Positions 17,801-25,592 of a stretch of DNA of 64,000 nt are shown in pieces. A program made the translations under genes and the position numbers. Below the pieces are notes generated by a model. The model saw only the letters and a list, made by a program, of their open reading frames with translations. It was not told where the DNA came from and ran no database searches. Where the stretch lies: the NCBI RefSeq assembly GCF_008014675.1, contig NZ_VOXD01000020.1:1-64000 (forward strand). The letters run 5' to 3'. Source of the DNA: Neolewinella aurantiaca (GTDB taxonomy: Bacteria; Bacteroidota; Bacteroidia; Chitinophagales; Saprospiraceae). Every line of letters begins with the position of its first letter. The stretch's first letter is position 1.

Positions 17801-19672
17801 GACATCGCCGGTTTCCGGGCTGTTTTCCCATACAAATTCGTAGCCGTCAGCTATTGGGTCCGTTATTTCAACGCCGTTGTTGAAAACTGCGGCGCGAACT
17901 GAGCCATCGGAAAAGCCATTACAACTCGGGGTCGATTCTACTACTACATTGACGGTAATGGCAAGGCCGGCCTCTACCTCGATTGTGTCAATTACAACGG
18001 AGCCATCAGCTGCTTCCACCATTATGGCGTATTCCGCATCCTGAAGGCCGTTGAATTCTGCGGTAGCAGGGTTGCCGGTCCGTGTCTGCGCGCCGCTGAA
18101 AAGCGCCTCGGGTACCGGAGCAATACGACGAATAGAGAAAATGTAAGGGTCGTCTCCGCCCAGAGCTTCGGCGATAATGCTGCCGTCGTTGAAGCCATCA
18201 CAGTTTTCGTTATCTCGGGTAAGGCTAACCAGAAAAGCCTTATCGGTCACCACAATGCTTCCGGAGTTTACGATGAGGTCTCCGTTCTCCGAAGGAGCTC
18301 GGGTGTATTCTGCAGCCGGGTCAATGTTGGTCAGGGTACTGCGGTCACCGAGATTTCCGGTGATGGTAAAGCAGGCTGTAAACACAACTTCTCCGGCCGG
18401 AATGGTTGCTCCCGTTCCCGTGAAATCGGAATACACAATCTGCACTTCACCCGCTGGCTGAACCGGAGGTCCAGTAAACGCAATTGCCGAAGGCAGGTTG
18501 GGGTGGAAGTTGCTGAGGTTGTCGAACTGAAGAACTGCAGGGTCGAAGCCCATTCTGAACTGGAAGCCCGCAATGTCAACAAAGTTTTCGGCGGTAACAT
18601 CTACACAAACCTGCTGGCCGGGGAGTCCCTGCTCCTGGCCGATGTTGAACACGAGGGGAAGCGGACAACCCATTGGGTGGTCTACGTTTACGTTGCTCAC
18701 CAGGCTGCAGCCAACGCCGTCGTCGTCGATAGAAATCCGGTAGATGCCCGCAGTAGGAACCTGGTAAGTGATGGGTTCGTTGTGGCGAATCTGGCTGGGA
18801 GGTGTAAGTACCACACCCCGCTCGCCGGTAGCAGCGTGTACAATGCTGATATTGTAGCCCGTTCCGCCACGGAGCTCCGGAGCGCCGCCACGAATCTCAA
18901 ACGTACCGATACAGCCCGACGGCGAAGCGTCGAGGTTAGAAAGGGTGATGGGGTTGAGGTAGGCAACGGTGAAGGCCTGATCGGTGGAAACATTAACGCA
19001 TGATCCTACGGGGCTTCCTTCGTAGACGGCTTCGCCGGTAGTAGCGTTTACGTCGTCAAACGTGATGGGGGCCAACGTAAGAACCTGAGGTGTAGGCTCG
19101 GCCATCGCGTTGGGGAAAAGGCCGGGGATGGTGAACCCTCCCACATTGTCGTTGGCAACGGTAAGGGTGTAGTTGCCGGTTTGGTAGCCCGCTGGAACCG
19201 CAATGGCCAGGTCGTCGAATGGGTTGAGGCCGTTGTCTGCCACACACGCGTCATCACGAATGTCGGTGAGGAGGGGACCGGTGACGGAGGGGGCACAGTT
19301 GTAGAAAGCGTAGCCCACACCCGGAGTAGTTGCAGTGTTGGGGTCTCCGGTAAGATCTTGTGAGCCACCAACAAGGCTTACGGTGAACTGATCGTCAGCA
19401 CAAAGGAAAATGGTGTCGGGCCGTGCTGAATAGGGGCGGACATCAGAAGTGGTGAGGTTATCTCCAAAACTGGTGCTTTGCATCATGAAGCCCGAGAACT
19501 GATTGATGTCTCCTGCGTCATTGCAGTCCATCTTTTGCCAGGAGGGCCGGAGGTCATCCACTTTAGGCGCCGTAATGCTAACCGGTCGTTGGGCCAGCAG
19601 GCCGAGCGGTGCCAGCAGGCAGGCAATGAAACAGACTACAAGAAAAGAACGGAGCGAGGAACCGTGATGCAT
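14828..19672 (-). CDS. Giant SprB-repeat cell-surface protein with T9SS gliding-type C-terminal domain
   Basis: 1614 residues. A Sec signal spans about 1-27 (to LAPLGLLAQ). The N-terminal part (to about 335) has beta-rich segments. About 338-475 resembles a cohesin domain (LPGQQVCVDVTAENF, FDPAVLQFDNL, VVFTACFTITG). About 480-1490 holds some 11 SprB-type units, each with a cysteine followed by (D/N)DG and often GGTxPYxY, for example SCNGLTDGAATLNVTGGTPG. The last ~100 residues are the gliding-motility C-terminal domain (YIPNVFSPNRDGRNEDFRIF, IFDRWGG, PAVFVYVI), the T9SS export and anchoring signal. It is probably an exported surface adhesin. A TACCTTTG box lies 92 bases upstream. Confidence 0.88.
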   Translation of the reverse strand: MHHGSSLRSFLVVCFIACLLAPLGLLAQRPVSITAPKVDDLRPSWQKMDCNDAGDINQFSGFMMQSTSFGDNLTTSDVRPYSARPDTIFLCADDQFTVSLVGGSQDLTGDPNTATTPGVGYAFYNCAPSVTGPLLTDIRDDACVADNGLNPFDDLAIAVPAGYQTGNYTLTVANDNVGGFTIPGLFPNAMAEPTPQVLTLAPITFDDVNATTGEAVYEGSPVGSCVNVSTDQAFTVAYLNPITLSNLDASPSGCIGTFEIRGGAPELRGGTGYNISIVHAATGERGVVLTPPSQIRHNEPITYQVPTAGIYRISIDDDGVGCSLVSNVNVDHPMGCPLPLVFNIGQEQGLPGQQVCVDVTAENFVDIAGFQFRMGFDPAVLQFDNLSNFHPNLPSAIAFTGPPVQPAGEVQIVYSDFTGTGATIPAGEVVFTACFTITGNLGDRSTLTNIDPAAEYTRAPSENGDLIVNSGSIVVTDKAFLVSLTRDNENCDGFNDGSIIAEALGGDDPYIFSIRRIAPVPEALFSGAQTRTGNPATAEFNGLQDAEYAIMVEAADGSVVIDTIEVEAGLAITVNVVVESTPSCNGFSDGSVRAAVFNNGVEITDPIADGYEFVWENSPETGDVRMGLVSGQYSVTVTSPNGCTSDDRGNLNQPSDVRVRPDNPDDAVSSATCTNTPDGIITISADGGTGPYDFMWGGALGTDDDATTSTRNTLIPDEYAVIVEDARGCRDTANFVVDAQKELIIVSEVDSITCFNADDGVIRVNGTATGSAPILPYEVTLLDEFGTVVVATQTIVDNTVPFEFTGLAEGRYVVVLDDQDPALGCEAIDTFDVFQPLELEIDENLTITNETCTTGSDGTVMASVSGGTMPYEYRFVNDSLDMPLDTITPGNSLGGLSADTNYVLFVTDANGCMDTIDFRINAPAGAELSVIDTSFISCPGDNDGMLTVMATPPTGETITSITWYNLNPDGTLGTPVASGLSTQNNLPVGDYVVEVITSNSCIAQAIGSVVSPGEVFLDAFTVNNPQCPDDANGSIFLTPGGGTANADGTYNYVWSTDPFGAPTTNPAFTNLTAGTYTVTITDGNGCQPPFDTTFTLVDPPRITGQWDLTPVSCPDDMIMDGTATFTAMYEDGTTGDFDFLFTSGTAAFQTTMATETGLPRGPVTVRVTDLVCTESFTDTIRSPDEFEVELLTDAVSCNGLTDGAATLNVTGGTPGYTYDWSVSTDTDNMVDGLAAGTAYTVDVMDANGCSPGVQTFSIAQPDPLTLSVDPVTTTETVRCAGDMNGQISVFVSSVNNNDLAVNPYSWSGNVAGPDEFVASDLSPGAYSVTVTDVEGCQDSLTYIIGEPEAIIFTVLPIEEPLCFGETTPVLIDTAFGGTSNSIDDFTFSVNNDGFRVPVGLTGTAFAGEVVVTVFDSVGCSAEQTFSVNQPPQILIDLQDEIVIELGDSLTRLNPLISPAGDVYDYLWTPGEFLSSDTVRSPLIYPLESRDYRFFATNANGCQAFADIFVEVDANRNVYIPNVFSPNRDGRNEDFRIFACQGVQRVNSVQIFDRWGGVVYSNDGFEPNCLDGIQLWDGTGQNGKPVNPAVFVYVIEVEFLDDVTLTYRGDVTVLR

Positions 19673-19764
19673 ACCAGGACAAATTCTAAGCGAAACGCCT
19701 CATGGGTGAGAGGCAGGGAGACATGTTAACGAAAGGGCTTTTTGGTAGCAACCAAAAAGGACCG

Positions 19765-19772
19765 CAAAGGTA
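19765..19772 (-). promoter_or_regulatory. -7 box of the SprB-repeat gene
   Basis: TACCTTTG on the minus strand, 92 bases before the ATG at 19672. It matches TAnnTTTG; the -33 element is unclear (a CCTTG about 23 bases upstream). Confidence 0.5.
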
Positions 19773-19821
19773 CAACCACTAAGGAACGTAAGGAACAAGG
19801 TAGAAAGTGCGGAAAGGACCT

Positions 19822-19862
19822 GTTAAAAAAAAAGGTCCGTGACGTTGCACCGTCCGGACCTT
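19822..19862 (-). terminator. Intrinsic terminator of the candidate RNA
   Basis: On the minus strand AAGGTCCG pairs with CGGACCTT, with an inner GACG/CGTC stem around loop GTGCAA, followed by nine Ts. It is a textbook intrinsic terminator, but no protein gene ends just upstream of it. Confidence 0.8.
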
Positions 19863-20026
19863 ATATTGTAGCTTTCTAACTACTTTGTAATAACTGGAAT
19901 CTAGGGCGCTGAGCGCCGTAATAAAAACCTTTCAGGAGGCGGCGAAAAACCAACAATTCGCAGGCCTCAATATAGAACACGCTTTTTGGAAAAACACGAG
20001 GGAGAAAGTTGCACCTTTCCCCTTCG
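19832..20026 (-). ncRNA. Candidate structured small RNA with two GUGCAA hairpin loops
   Basis: On the minus strand a TACCTTTG box (20033-20040) is followed by about 195 bases of stem-loops and then a terminator with a U9 tract. The stems are: 20000-20022 (GAAAG, loop GTGCAA, CTTTC, extended by GGG/CCC); 19936-19968 (GAGGC..GCGAA / TTCGC.GCCTC); 19905-19917 (GGCGC/GCGCC); 19871-19886 (GTAG/CTAC); and the terminator hairpin. The first and last hairpins have the same loop, GTGCAA. No ORF fits. The length is like 6S RNA, but I could not confirm that family. Confidence 0.45.
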
Positions 20027-20158
20027 GTATGTCAAAGGTAGGGTGGGGTGGGGGGGAGGTCCTACCCCATATTTATGGGGTGGGGCCAAAAAGCGAGTAA
20101 CTACGGGGCTTTTTTTGCAAAACACATCCCGAAAGGCAGTAAACATGAGCCACCATCT

Positions 20159-20175
20159 GGCGCTGGCGCAGGTGC
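20159..20175 (-). repeat. Dispersed 17-bp element, copy 4
   Basis: On the minus strand GCACCTGCGCCAGCGCC, followed by AGATGG. It lies between aroA and the candidate RNA. Confidence 0.75.
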
Positions 20176-20314
20176 AGGCATCGTTTTTTGAGGAAGCAGC
20201 CCAGGAGCCACCCGGTAACCGGGGGCCGGAGCACAAAGGCATCGATACTCCGGCCGGGAACGAAACAGGACGAGTGCCGCCAGCACTCTGCCACGGTTTA
20301 GGTTGGACAGACCA

Positions 20315-21574
20315 CTACACTTCCTCGACAACAAATCCCAGCTTGGCGAAGTCAGTGTAAAAATCGGGGTAGCTCTTGCCTACTACTTCGGGATCTTCGA
20401 TCCGGATGGGGTGCAGCAGCGCCAGCGGAGCCAGGGCCATCGCCATGCGGTGATCGTGGTAAGTCATGAAGGTGGGTGTTCCCGCTGCGGAGAAATCTGC
20501 TTTGCCTTCCTGGCCGAAGAACTGCTGGCCTTCGGTAGCTCCGCTGAGATGGGCGGGGATCTTGTAGAGCGCAATGGTGAGTTTGCCCATTTCGGTTTGC
20601 ATCGCTTTCACCCGGTCGGTTTCCTTGATGAACAGTGTTTGCAGGCCGCTGTACAGTCCCTGGACGCCAAGTCCGGCACAAGTGGCCATCAGCGTCTGGG
20701 CAATGTCTGGGCACTCCACGAAGTCCTGTTCGAAAAAAGGAGGTACCGCTGCGTCCGCCGGCTTCGTGATCCGGAGGCCGGTATCGTTGTAGGTTGTTGT
20801 TACCCCGAAGCGTTCGTAAAGGCTGGCCACCACCGAGTCGCCCTGGACACTCTCGGCAAAAAGGCCGTCGATCTGGAGGTCTGCTTCGCCGGCAAGGGCC
20901 GCAAGACCATAATAGTAACTGGCCGCAGACCAGTCGGCCTCGACGGTGAATTCGCGGGCCTGGTAGGCCTGGGGAGCAACCACGATGGTTTGGCCTTCCC
21001 AGCTACTGGTTACGCCGAAGTGCGCCATCAGGGAAAGGGTCATCTTGATGTACGGAACCGAAACGATGTTGCCCTCGAGGCTGAGCCGCAGCCCGTTGGG
21101 CAGCGTGGGGGCCAGCATAAGAAGGCAGGAGATGTACTGGCTGCTGGTATCGGCAGCAATGGTAAGTTCGCTTGCCTGGTCGAGTTCAGAGTAACCGATG
21201 CGCAGTGGTGGATAGCCTTCTTTTTCGGTGTATTCGATATCGGCCCCCAGTTGACGAAGCGCATCAACAAGGATGCCGATGGGGCGCTCCTTCATTCTTT
21301 TACTGCCGGTGAGGACCTGATGGCCAGGGCGCCGGCTGAGGTAGCCGGTAAGGAACCGGAAGGTGGTACCCGCCGGTCCGGCATCGAGTACTTCTTCTTC
21401 GCTGGCGAGTAATCTTTCCAGCCGGACGGTGTCGTCTGCGGCGGCAAGCCGGTGAATAGGAAAAGACGTTCCGGTAAGCGCCCTGATGATGAGCGCGCGG
21501 TTGGCGATAGATTTGGAGCCAGTAAGTTCGATGTGGCCTTTGAGCGGGGTGCCTGGGTGGCTTAGTTGGTACAT
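20315..21574 (-). CDS. aroA: 3-phosphoshikimate 1-carboxyvinyltransferase (EPSP synthase)
   Basis: 419 residues. It joins phosphoenolpyruvate to shikimate-3-phosphate in aromatic amino-acid synthesis. Seen: TGSKSIANRALIIRAL (the substrate-binding Lys-Ser block near residue 20), GPAGTTFRFLTGYL, DWSAASYYYGLAAL, and KETDRVKAMQTEMGKL, the family's second signature. Length is normal. Unlike proteobacterial copies it lies alone, not beside other shikimate genes. A TACCTTTG box 17 bases before the ATG gives a very short leader. Confidence 0.95.
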   Translation of the reverse strand: MYQLSHPGTPLKGHIELTGSKSIANRALIIRALTGTSFPIHRLAAADDTVRLERLLASEEEVLDAGPAGTTFRFLTGYLSRRPGHQVLTGSKRMKERPIGILVDALRQLGADIEYTEKEGYPPLRIGYSELDQASELTIAADTSSQYISCLLMLAPTLPNGLRLSLEGNIVSVPYIKMTLSLMAHFGVTSSWEGQTIVVAPQAYQAREFTVEADWSAASYYYGLAALAGEADLQIDGLFAESVQGDSVVASLYERFGVTTTYNDTGLRITKPADAAVPPFFEQDFVECPDIAQTLMATCAGLGVQGLYSGLQTLFIKETDRVKAMQTEMGKLTIALYKIPAHLSGATEGQQFFGQEGKADFSAAGTPTFMTYHDHRMAMALAPLALLHPIRIEDPEVVGKSYPDFYTDFAKLGFVVEEV

Positions 21575-21591
21575 GCTGTATATATTAGGTT

Positions 21592-21599
21592 CAAAGGTA
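21592..21599 (-). promoter_or_regulatory. -7 box of aroA
   Basis: TACCTTTG on the minus strand, 17 bases before the aroA ATG; full match to TAnnTTTG. Confidence 0.55.
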
Positions 21600-21684
21600 G
21601 CCAGAGCGAACCTCTTGGTGGTATTCCAACTTATCAGTTAACGACGACGCCCAACCCGTTTTGCTTTCCCAAAAGCCTTACTTT

Positions 21685-21701
21685 GCACCCGCGTCCGCGC
21701 C
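21685..21701 (+). repeat. Dispersed 17-bp element, copy 5
   Basis: GCACCCGCGTCCGCGCC (one mismatch), preceded by TTACTTT so that a promoter-like TTACTTTG overlaps its first base. It lies 75 bases before corA in the same orientation. Confidence 0.8.
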
Positions 21702-21775
21702 GGAATGAAGGACGTTAAAGGAACTTTTGCCGGTACCTTTATTCTTTCCCCTTTCATTCATTACCCCTCTGAGTC

Positions 21776-22861
21776 ATGCGAATAGCAAAAGTTCTCCGTT
21801 CCCAGACCGATAAAATCGGCTTCACCCGCAGGACCGCCGGTGCCGCCCCCGGAACGCTGGTGTACACCGGCCGGCAGGAAATGGAAGAGGTACACGTGCA
21901 TCTGACGCATTACGACAGTGATGTTTTCAATTTCGTCACCTCAGTAGATTCGATTCCAGAGGACAACGCTCCGGGTAAGGTGACCTGGTTCGATGTGCGG
22001 GGGCTCCACCGCGTGGAGCTTATCGAAAAGCTGGGGACTGCTTACGGTATGCACCCACTCTCGCTGGAAGATGTACTGGATGTGAACCAGCGCCCTCAGA
22101 TGGAGGGCTACAAAGATGGAATCCTGCTGCAGCTGAAAGCCTTCGCTTTTGAAAAAGAAACCAGAGAACTGAGCATCGAACAAGTCTCTATTTACCTGAC
22201 CGACGAGACGGTAATCACTTTCCAGGAAGATGCCGGCGACCTTTTTGAACCCGTACGGAAACGGCTGGAGATGGGTAATGGCCGCATTCGTAGCAAAGGA
22301 CCCGATTACCTTACCTACGCCCTAGTGGATAACATTGTTGATAAATACTTCACGGTGCTGGACCAGATTGAGGAGACGCTGGACGAACTGGAAGATATCA
22401 TCATCAAAGATCCTCAGATAGAAACCAAATCGAAAATACACGACCTGCGGCTTGCGCTGTTGACCATGCGTAAGTCTACCAGCCCGACCCGGGAGTTGGC
22501 CGGCCGGCTCGGTGACACAGAGCACCGGTTGGTAAGCGAGGATACTCAGTTCTACGTAAGGGACCTAAAAGATCACATAATTCAGATCACCGATCTGGTG
22601 GAAACTTACCGGGATGTAACCAACGGCCTTTACGACCTCTACGTCAGTGAAATTAGTTTCCGAATGAACAGCGTGATGCAAACGCTTACGGTCGTTTCTA
22701 CTATTTTTATTCCGTTAGGATTTCTGGCTGGCATATTCGGGATGAACTTTGTCTACATCCCCGGCCTGGACAACCCCTACGGCTATTACATTCTCTGGGG
22801 GGTGATGGGCCTCATTACCGGGGCGGCATTGATGTGGTTCCGGAGCAAAAAATGGATTTAG
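21776..22861 (+). CDS. corA: CorA-family magnesium/cobalt transporter
   Basis: 361 residues. CorA forms a pentameric inner-membrane channel for Mg2+ and Co2+. It has a long cytoplasmic N-terminal domain (about 1-295) with HPLSLEDVLDVNQRPQMEGY and a helical stalk, then two C-terminal membrane helices. The first ends in the pore signature GMNF (GIFGMNFVYIPGLDNP) and the second is YYILWGVMGLITGAALMWF. The protein ends in a basic FRSKKWI. It stands alone, with a dispersed element upstream. Confidence 0.95.
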   Translation: MRIAKVLRSQTDKIGFTRRTAGAAPGTLVYTGRQEMEEVHVHLTHYDSDVFNFVTSVDSIPEDNAPGKVTWFDVRGLHRVELIEKLGTAYGMHPLSLEDVLDVNQRPQMEGYKDGILLQLKAFAFEKETRELSIEQVSIYLTDETVITFQEDAGDLFEPVRKRLEMGNGRIRSKGPDYLTYALVDNIVDKYFTVLDQIEETLDELEDIIIKDPQIETKSKIHDLRLALLTMRKSTSPTRELAGRLGDTEHRLVSEDTQFYVRDLKDHIIQITDLVETYRDVTNGLYDLYVSEISFRMNSVMQTLTVVSTIFIPLGFLAGIFGMNFVYIPGLDNPYGYYILWGVMGLITGAALMWFRSKKWI

Positions 22862-23019
22862 AAAGCAAATAGCCTGGTCGTTTCACCGAGCAAAGAAATG
22901 CGGGTAATCCTCCTCAAATTGACCCCAGTAGACCCCATTGTGCATTTTGCAGCCCGTAGTGGAGCGATCATTTCTCGCATAAATGCGTTCTTTACCACGA
23001 AAACCAACAATAAGCGAAA

Positions 23020-23964
23020 ATGAATAAGAAGTCCTTAACGATCGTAGCCGTTCTCTTAGCCCTCCTTTTTCTGGGCTCTCTGGCCTGGGGAATCAGCCGT
23101 AACAGCGCAGCCGGCGACCTGACGGTAGCGAACGAAAAGATATCTGCCGAAGCCGAACAACTCAGCATCCTCCGGGCTAAGCTCGAAGCAGAGGTAGATA
23201 GCCTGGGAACAGCTTACGAATCTGCCGTAGCCGATAAGGAAAGCCTGCAGGGCCAGCTGACCGAAGCTCAGGCGACGGCAAAAGCCGCACTCTACGATAT
23301 GCGCAAAGCGCAAAAATCACGTAAGAACGACAATGATGTCGCTTACCAGATGCGTCTTCAGATCGAAGACCTCATCAATGCCCGTGCCAACCTGGAAACC
23401 AGACTGGCCGAAGTCGAGCAGGAACTGACGACCCTTCGTAAAGAGAACGTGACCCTCCGTCAGGACCTTTCCACAACCAAAACCGAAGCATATAACTACG
23501 CCAAAAAAAGTGAAAACCTGGAGTCTATGACTCAAAGCATGGAAAAGCAAATCAACGCTATGACTCTGGGGGCTTTCAAAGCAACAGCAATTCAGGTAGA
23601 TATGTACCGGGGCAATAAAGGAACAAAAGTTACCGCCGATGCAAGTCGCGTAAAACGACTGGCCGTAAGTTTCGATCTCACCGATGTGCCGGACAAATAC
23701 CTCGGTGTGCGCCCGATCTATCTCGTTTTATCTGACCAATCCGGAACACCGGTTACTTCAGAAAACCCCGTTCGGGCCAAAGCCATCGTTAATGGCGCGG
23801 CCATGGACATCATCGCGCTGGAAGGCCGTGATGTAAACCTCGAAAAGAACCAACGCCTCAGCTTTACCCACGATCTGGACGTAAAACTCGACGCAGGAGC
23901 TTACCGCGCGCAATTGTTTACGGACATCGGATTGTTGGGAGCAGCGAGTGTTAATCTCCGCTAA
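23020..23964 (+). CDS. Membrane-anchored coiled-coil protein
   Basis: 314 residues. One N-terminal membrane segment (about 6-24, LTIVAVLLALLFLGSLAWGI) is followed by a long heptad-rich coiled coil (about 35-185, Glu/Leu/Lys/Ala-rich, for example NLETRLAEVEQELTTLRKEN). A C-terminal beta-rich domain (about 190-314) contains RVKRLAVSFDLTDVPDKYLG and RPIYLVLSDQSGTPV. This arrangement occurs in uncharacterised Bacteroidota envelope proteins. No specific function can be assigned. It is followed by a strong terminator hairpin, so it is probably monocistronic. Confidence 0.75.
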   Translation: MNKKSLTIVAVLLALLFLGSLAWGISRNSAAGDLTVANEKISAEAEQLSILRAKLEAEVDSLGTAYESAVADKESLQGQLTEAQATAKAALYDMRKAQKSRKNDNDVAYQMRLQIEDLINARANLETRLAEVEQELTTLRKENVTLRQDLSTTKTEAYNYAKKSENLESMTQSMEKQINAMTLGAFKATAIQVDMYRGNKGTKVTADASRVKRLAVSFDLTDVPDKYLGVRPIYLVLSDQSGTPVTSENPVRAKAIVNGAAMDIIALEGRDVNLEKNQRLSFTHDLDVKLDAGAYRAQLFTDIGLLGAASVNLR

Positions 23965-23984
23965 CACCCAAGACGTAGATCGCT

Positions 23985-24028
23985 AAAAACCAGGGAGCTG
24001 CAATTTTATATGCTGCTTCCTGGTTTTT
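23985..24028 (+). terminator. Terminator after the coiled-coil gene
   Basis: AAAAACCAGG (23985-23994) pairs with CCTGGTTTTT (24019-24028), extended inward by AGC/GCT and GCA/TGC with mismatches. The T run lies in the right arm. Confidence 0.75.
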
Positions 24029-24056
24029 GGTTTCCGGGCGTGTGGTTTCTAGTTTC

Positions 24057-24064
24057 TATCTTTG
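24057..24064 (+). promoter_or_regulatory. -7 box of the accA operon
   Basis: TATCTTTG, followed by 29 bases and the accA ATG. Full match to the -7 consensus; the -33 element is unclear. Confidence 0.6.
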
Positions 24065-24093
24065 CCCCCCGTCTCTCAAAAACCAAGCACTAA

Positions 24094-25050
24094 ATGGTAT
24101 TTCTAGAATTTGAGCGCCCATTAGAGGAACTCTACGACAAGCTGGAGAAAGTTCGCGAAGTAGCGGAAGACGGGGTGGTGGACATGTCGGAGACGATCCT
24201 GGATTTGGAATCGCGCATTAAGCAGACCCGTAAAGACATATATGGCAACCTCACTGGTTGGCAACGTGTACAACTTAGTCGCCACCCGGAACGCCCCTAC
24301 AGCCTTTACTACATCGAGCAAATGTGCCGCAAGTTTGTGGAGCTTCACGGAGACCGCTACTACGGCGACGACAAAGCCATCGTTGGTGGCATCGGTAACA
24401 TGGACGGGCAAACCGTCGTGATTATCGGCCACCAAAAGGGCGTTAACACTAAAATGAGGCAGTACCGTAATTTCGGTATGGCCAACCCGGAAGGCTACCG
24501 CAAGGCGCTTCGCCTGATGAAGATTGCGGAACGCTTCAACTTCCCCGTCGTTTGTCTTATCGACACCCCGGGCGCTTACCCGGGTATCGAGGCCGAAGAA
24601 CGTGGGCAGGCCGAGGCCATCGCGCGCAATCTCTTCGAGATGGCGCAACTGCGGGTTCCGATCGTGTGCGCGGTTATCGGTGAAGGAGCATCCGGCGGTG
24701 CCATCGGCATTGGCCTGGGTGACCACGTGATGATGCTCGAAAATACCTGGTATTCCGTCATCAGCCCCGAAAGCTGCAGCTCTATCCTTTGGCGCAGCTG
24801 GGATTACAAAGAACAGGCCGCCGATGCACTGAAACTGACGGCAGAAGATATGCTCGGGTTCGGTATCATCGACGAAATAGTCAAAGAGCCGCAGGGCGGC
24901 GCACATTCCGGCCGCAAGGAAATGGCCAAGAGCCTGAAAAAGCAACTTAAAAAGGCTATCGCAGCTCTTCAGGCCAAGGACATTGATCAGGTCATCGAAG
25001 AACGAATCGACAAGTACTCCAGGATCGGCCAGGTCGAAAGAGCCAAATAA
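24094..25050 (+). CDS. accA: Acetyl-CoA carboxylase carboxyltransferase subunit alpha
   Basis: 318 residues. With AccD it transfers the carboxyl group from biotin to acetyl-CoA, the first step of fatty-acid synthesis. Seen: the N-terminal [17 protein letters not shown] helix, [25 protein letters not shown]-like [39 protein letters not shown] and [20 protein letters not shown], all diagnostic of AccA. Its stop codon overlaps the next gene's ATG by one base (TAATG). accD is not in the window. Confidence 0.97.
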   Translation: MVFLEFERPLEELYDKLEKVREVAEDGVVDMSETILDLESRIKQTRKDIYGNLTGWQRVQLSRHPERPYSLYYIEQMCRKFVELHGDRYYGDDKAIVGGIGNMDGQTVVIIGHQKGVNTKMRQYRNFGMANPEGYRKALRLMKIAERFNFPVVCLIDTPGAYPGIEAEERGQAEAIARNLFEMAQLRVPIVCAVIGEGASGGAIGIGLGDHVMMLENTWYSVISPESCSSILWRSWDYKEQAADALKLTAEDMLGFGIIDEIVKEPQGGAHSGRKEMAKSLKKQLKKAIAALQAKDIDQVIEERIDKYSRIGQVERAK

Positions 25051-25592
25051 TGGGTTTTCTCTCCGACATAAAGGATCGTTTTTTTGACCGTCGCCTGCAG
25101 GCCGAAGCAAAGAAACCACGTAAAGATTCTGCTGGTGGAACGGTTCATCCTTCTTCTGCCAAAGACATTACTGTACTCTTCCTGGCCGATTCGGCCGAAG
25201 ACCGAAAGGCCGTGGATAAGTGGAGAGATGCCAACGCAAAGTCTGGCCGTAAAATCAAAGTCGTCGGCTATTTCGACCTCGAGGTCGGCTCTACCAGTTT
25301 CGATTTTACCACCATCTCCGTCAAAGACCTTAACTGGTACGGTGTCCCCCGTGGCGAAGAAGTGACACGTTTCCAGGCCGAACCAACCGAGTTGTTGCTG
25401 CGCCTTGGTCCTACCGAACACAAAATTCTCGACTTCCTGGCCGCAACAAAGTCTGCGGGCCTGAAAGTAGGACCCTTCTCCGGAGGGGACCACCATCCAT
25501 ACCAATTGCAGTACGATGCACGAAACAGCCCCAAACTGAGGGATCAGTTCGAGGCCATCGCGCAAATTTTTAGCTATACGAATGCTCACTAA
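25050..25592 (+). CDS. DUF6913-like cytoplasmic protein
   Basis: 180 residues starting [20 protein letters not shown]. After a basic N-terminus comes an alpha/beta domain with ITVLFLADSAEDRKAVDKW, IKVVGYFDLEV, NWYGVPRGEEV and a final LRDQFEAIAQIFSYTN. I recognise it as the small Bacteroidota family often found just before dapA, whose function is not known. The start codon overlaps the accA stop and the end overlaps dapA by 11 bases, so the three genes are translationally coupled. Confidence 0.75.
   Translation: MGFLSDIKDRFFDRRLQAEAKKPRKDSAGGTVHPSSAKDITVLFLADSAEDRKAVDKWRDANAKSGRKIKVVGYFDLEVGSTSFDFTTISVKDLNWYGVPRGEEVTRFQAEPTELLLRLGPTEHKILDFLAATKSAGLKVGPFSGGDHHPYQLQYDARNSPKLRDQFEAIAQIFSYTNAH

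Larger units (their letters stand above)
19673..20314. other. 640-base gene-free stretch between SprB-repeat gene and aroA
   Basis: No credible ORF. From left to right it holds the SprB-gene promoter, a minus-strand terminator (19822-19862), a candidate structured RNA (19832-20026), a -7-like box (20033-20040, minus), a G-run tract (20041-20056), a hairpin ACCCCAT/ATGGGGT (20064-20081), an AAAAAGC/GCTTTTT hairpin (20088-20114) that may end aroA transcription, and a dispersed element at 20159-20175. Confidence 0.6.

Noticed and set aside
19822-20026. Identification of the candidate RNA as tmRNA or RNase P RNA
   Set aside because: No tag peptide reading frame ending in ALAA and no conserved RNase P words are present.
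20303-21412. 369-codon open frame on the plus strand, antisense to aroA
   Set aside because: aroA is unmistakable on the other strand; the antisense product has no family features and the frame is open because of codon bias.
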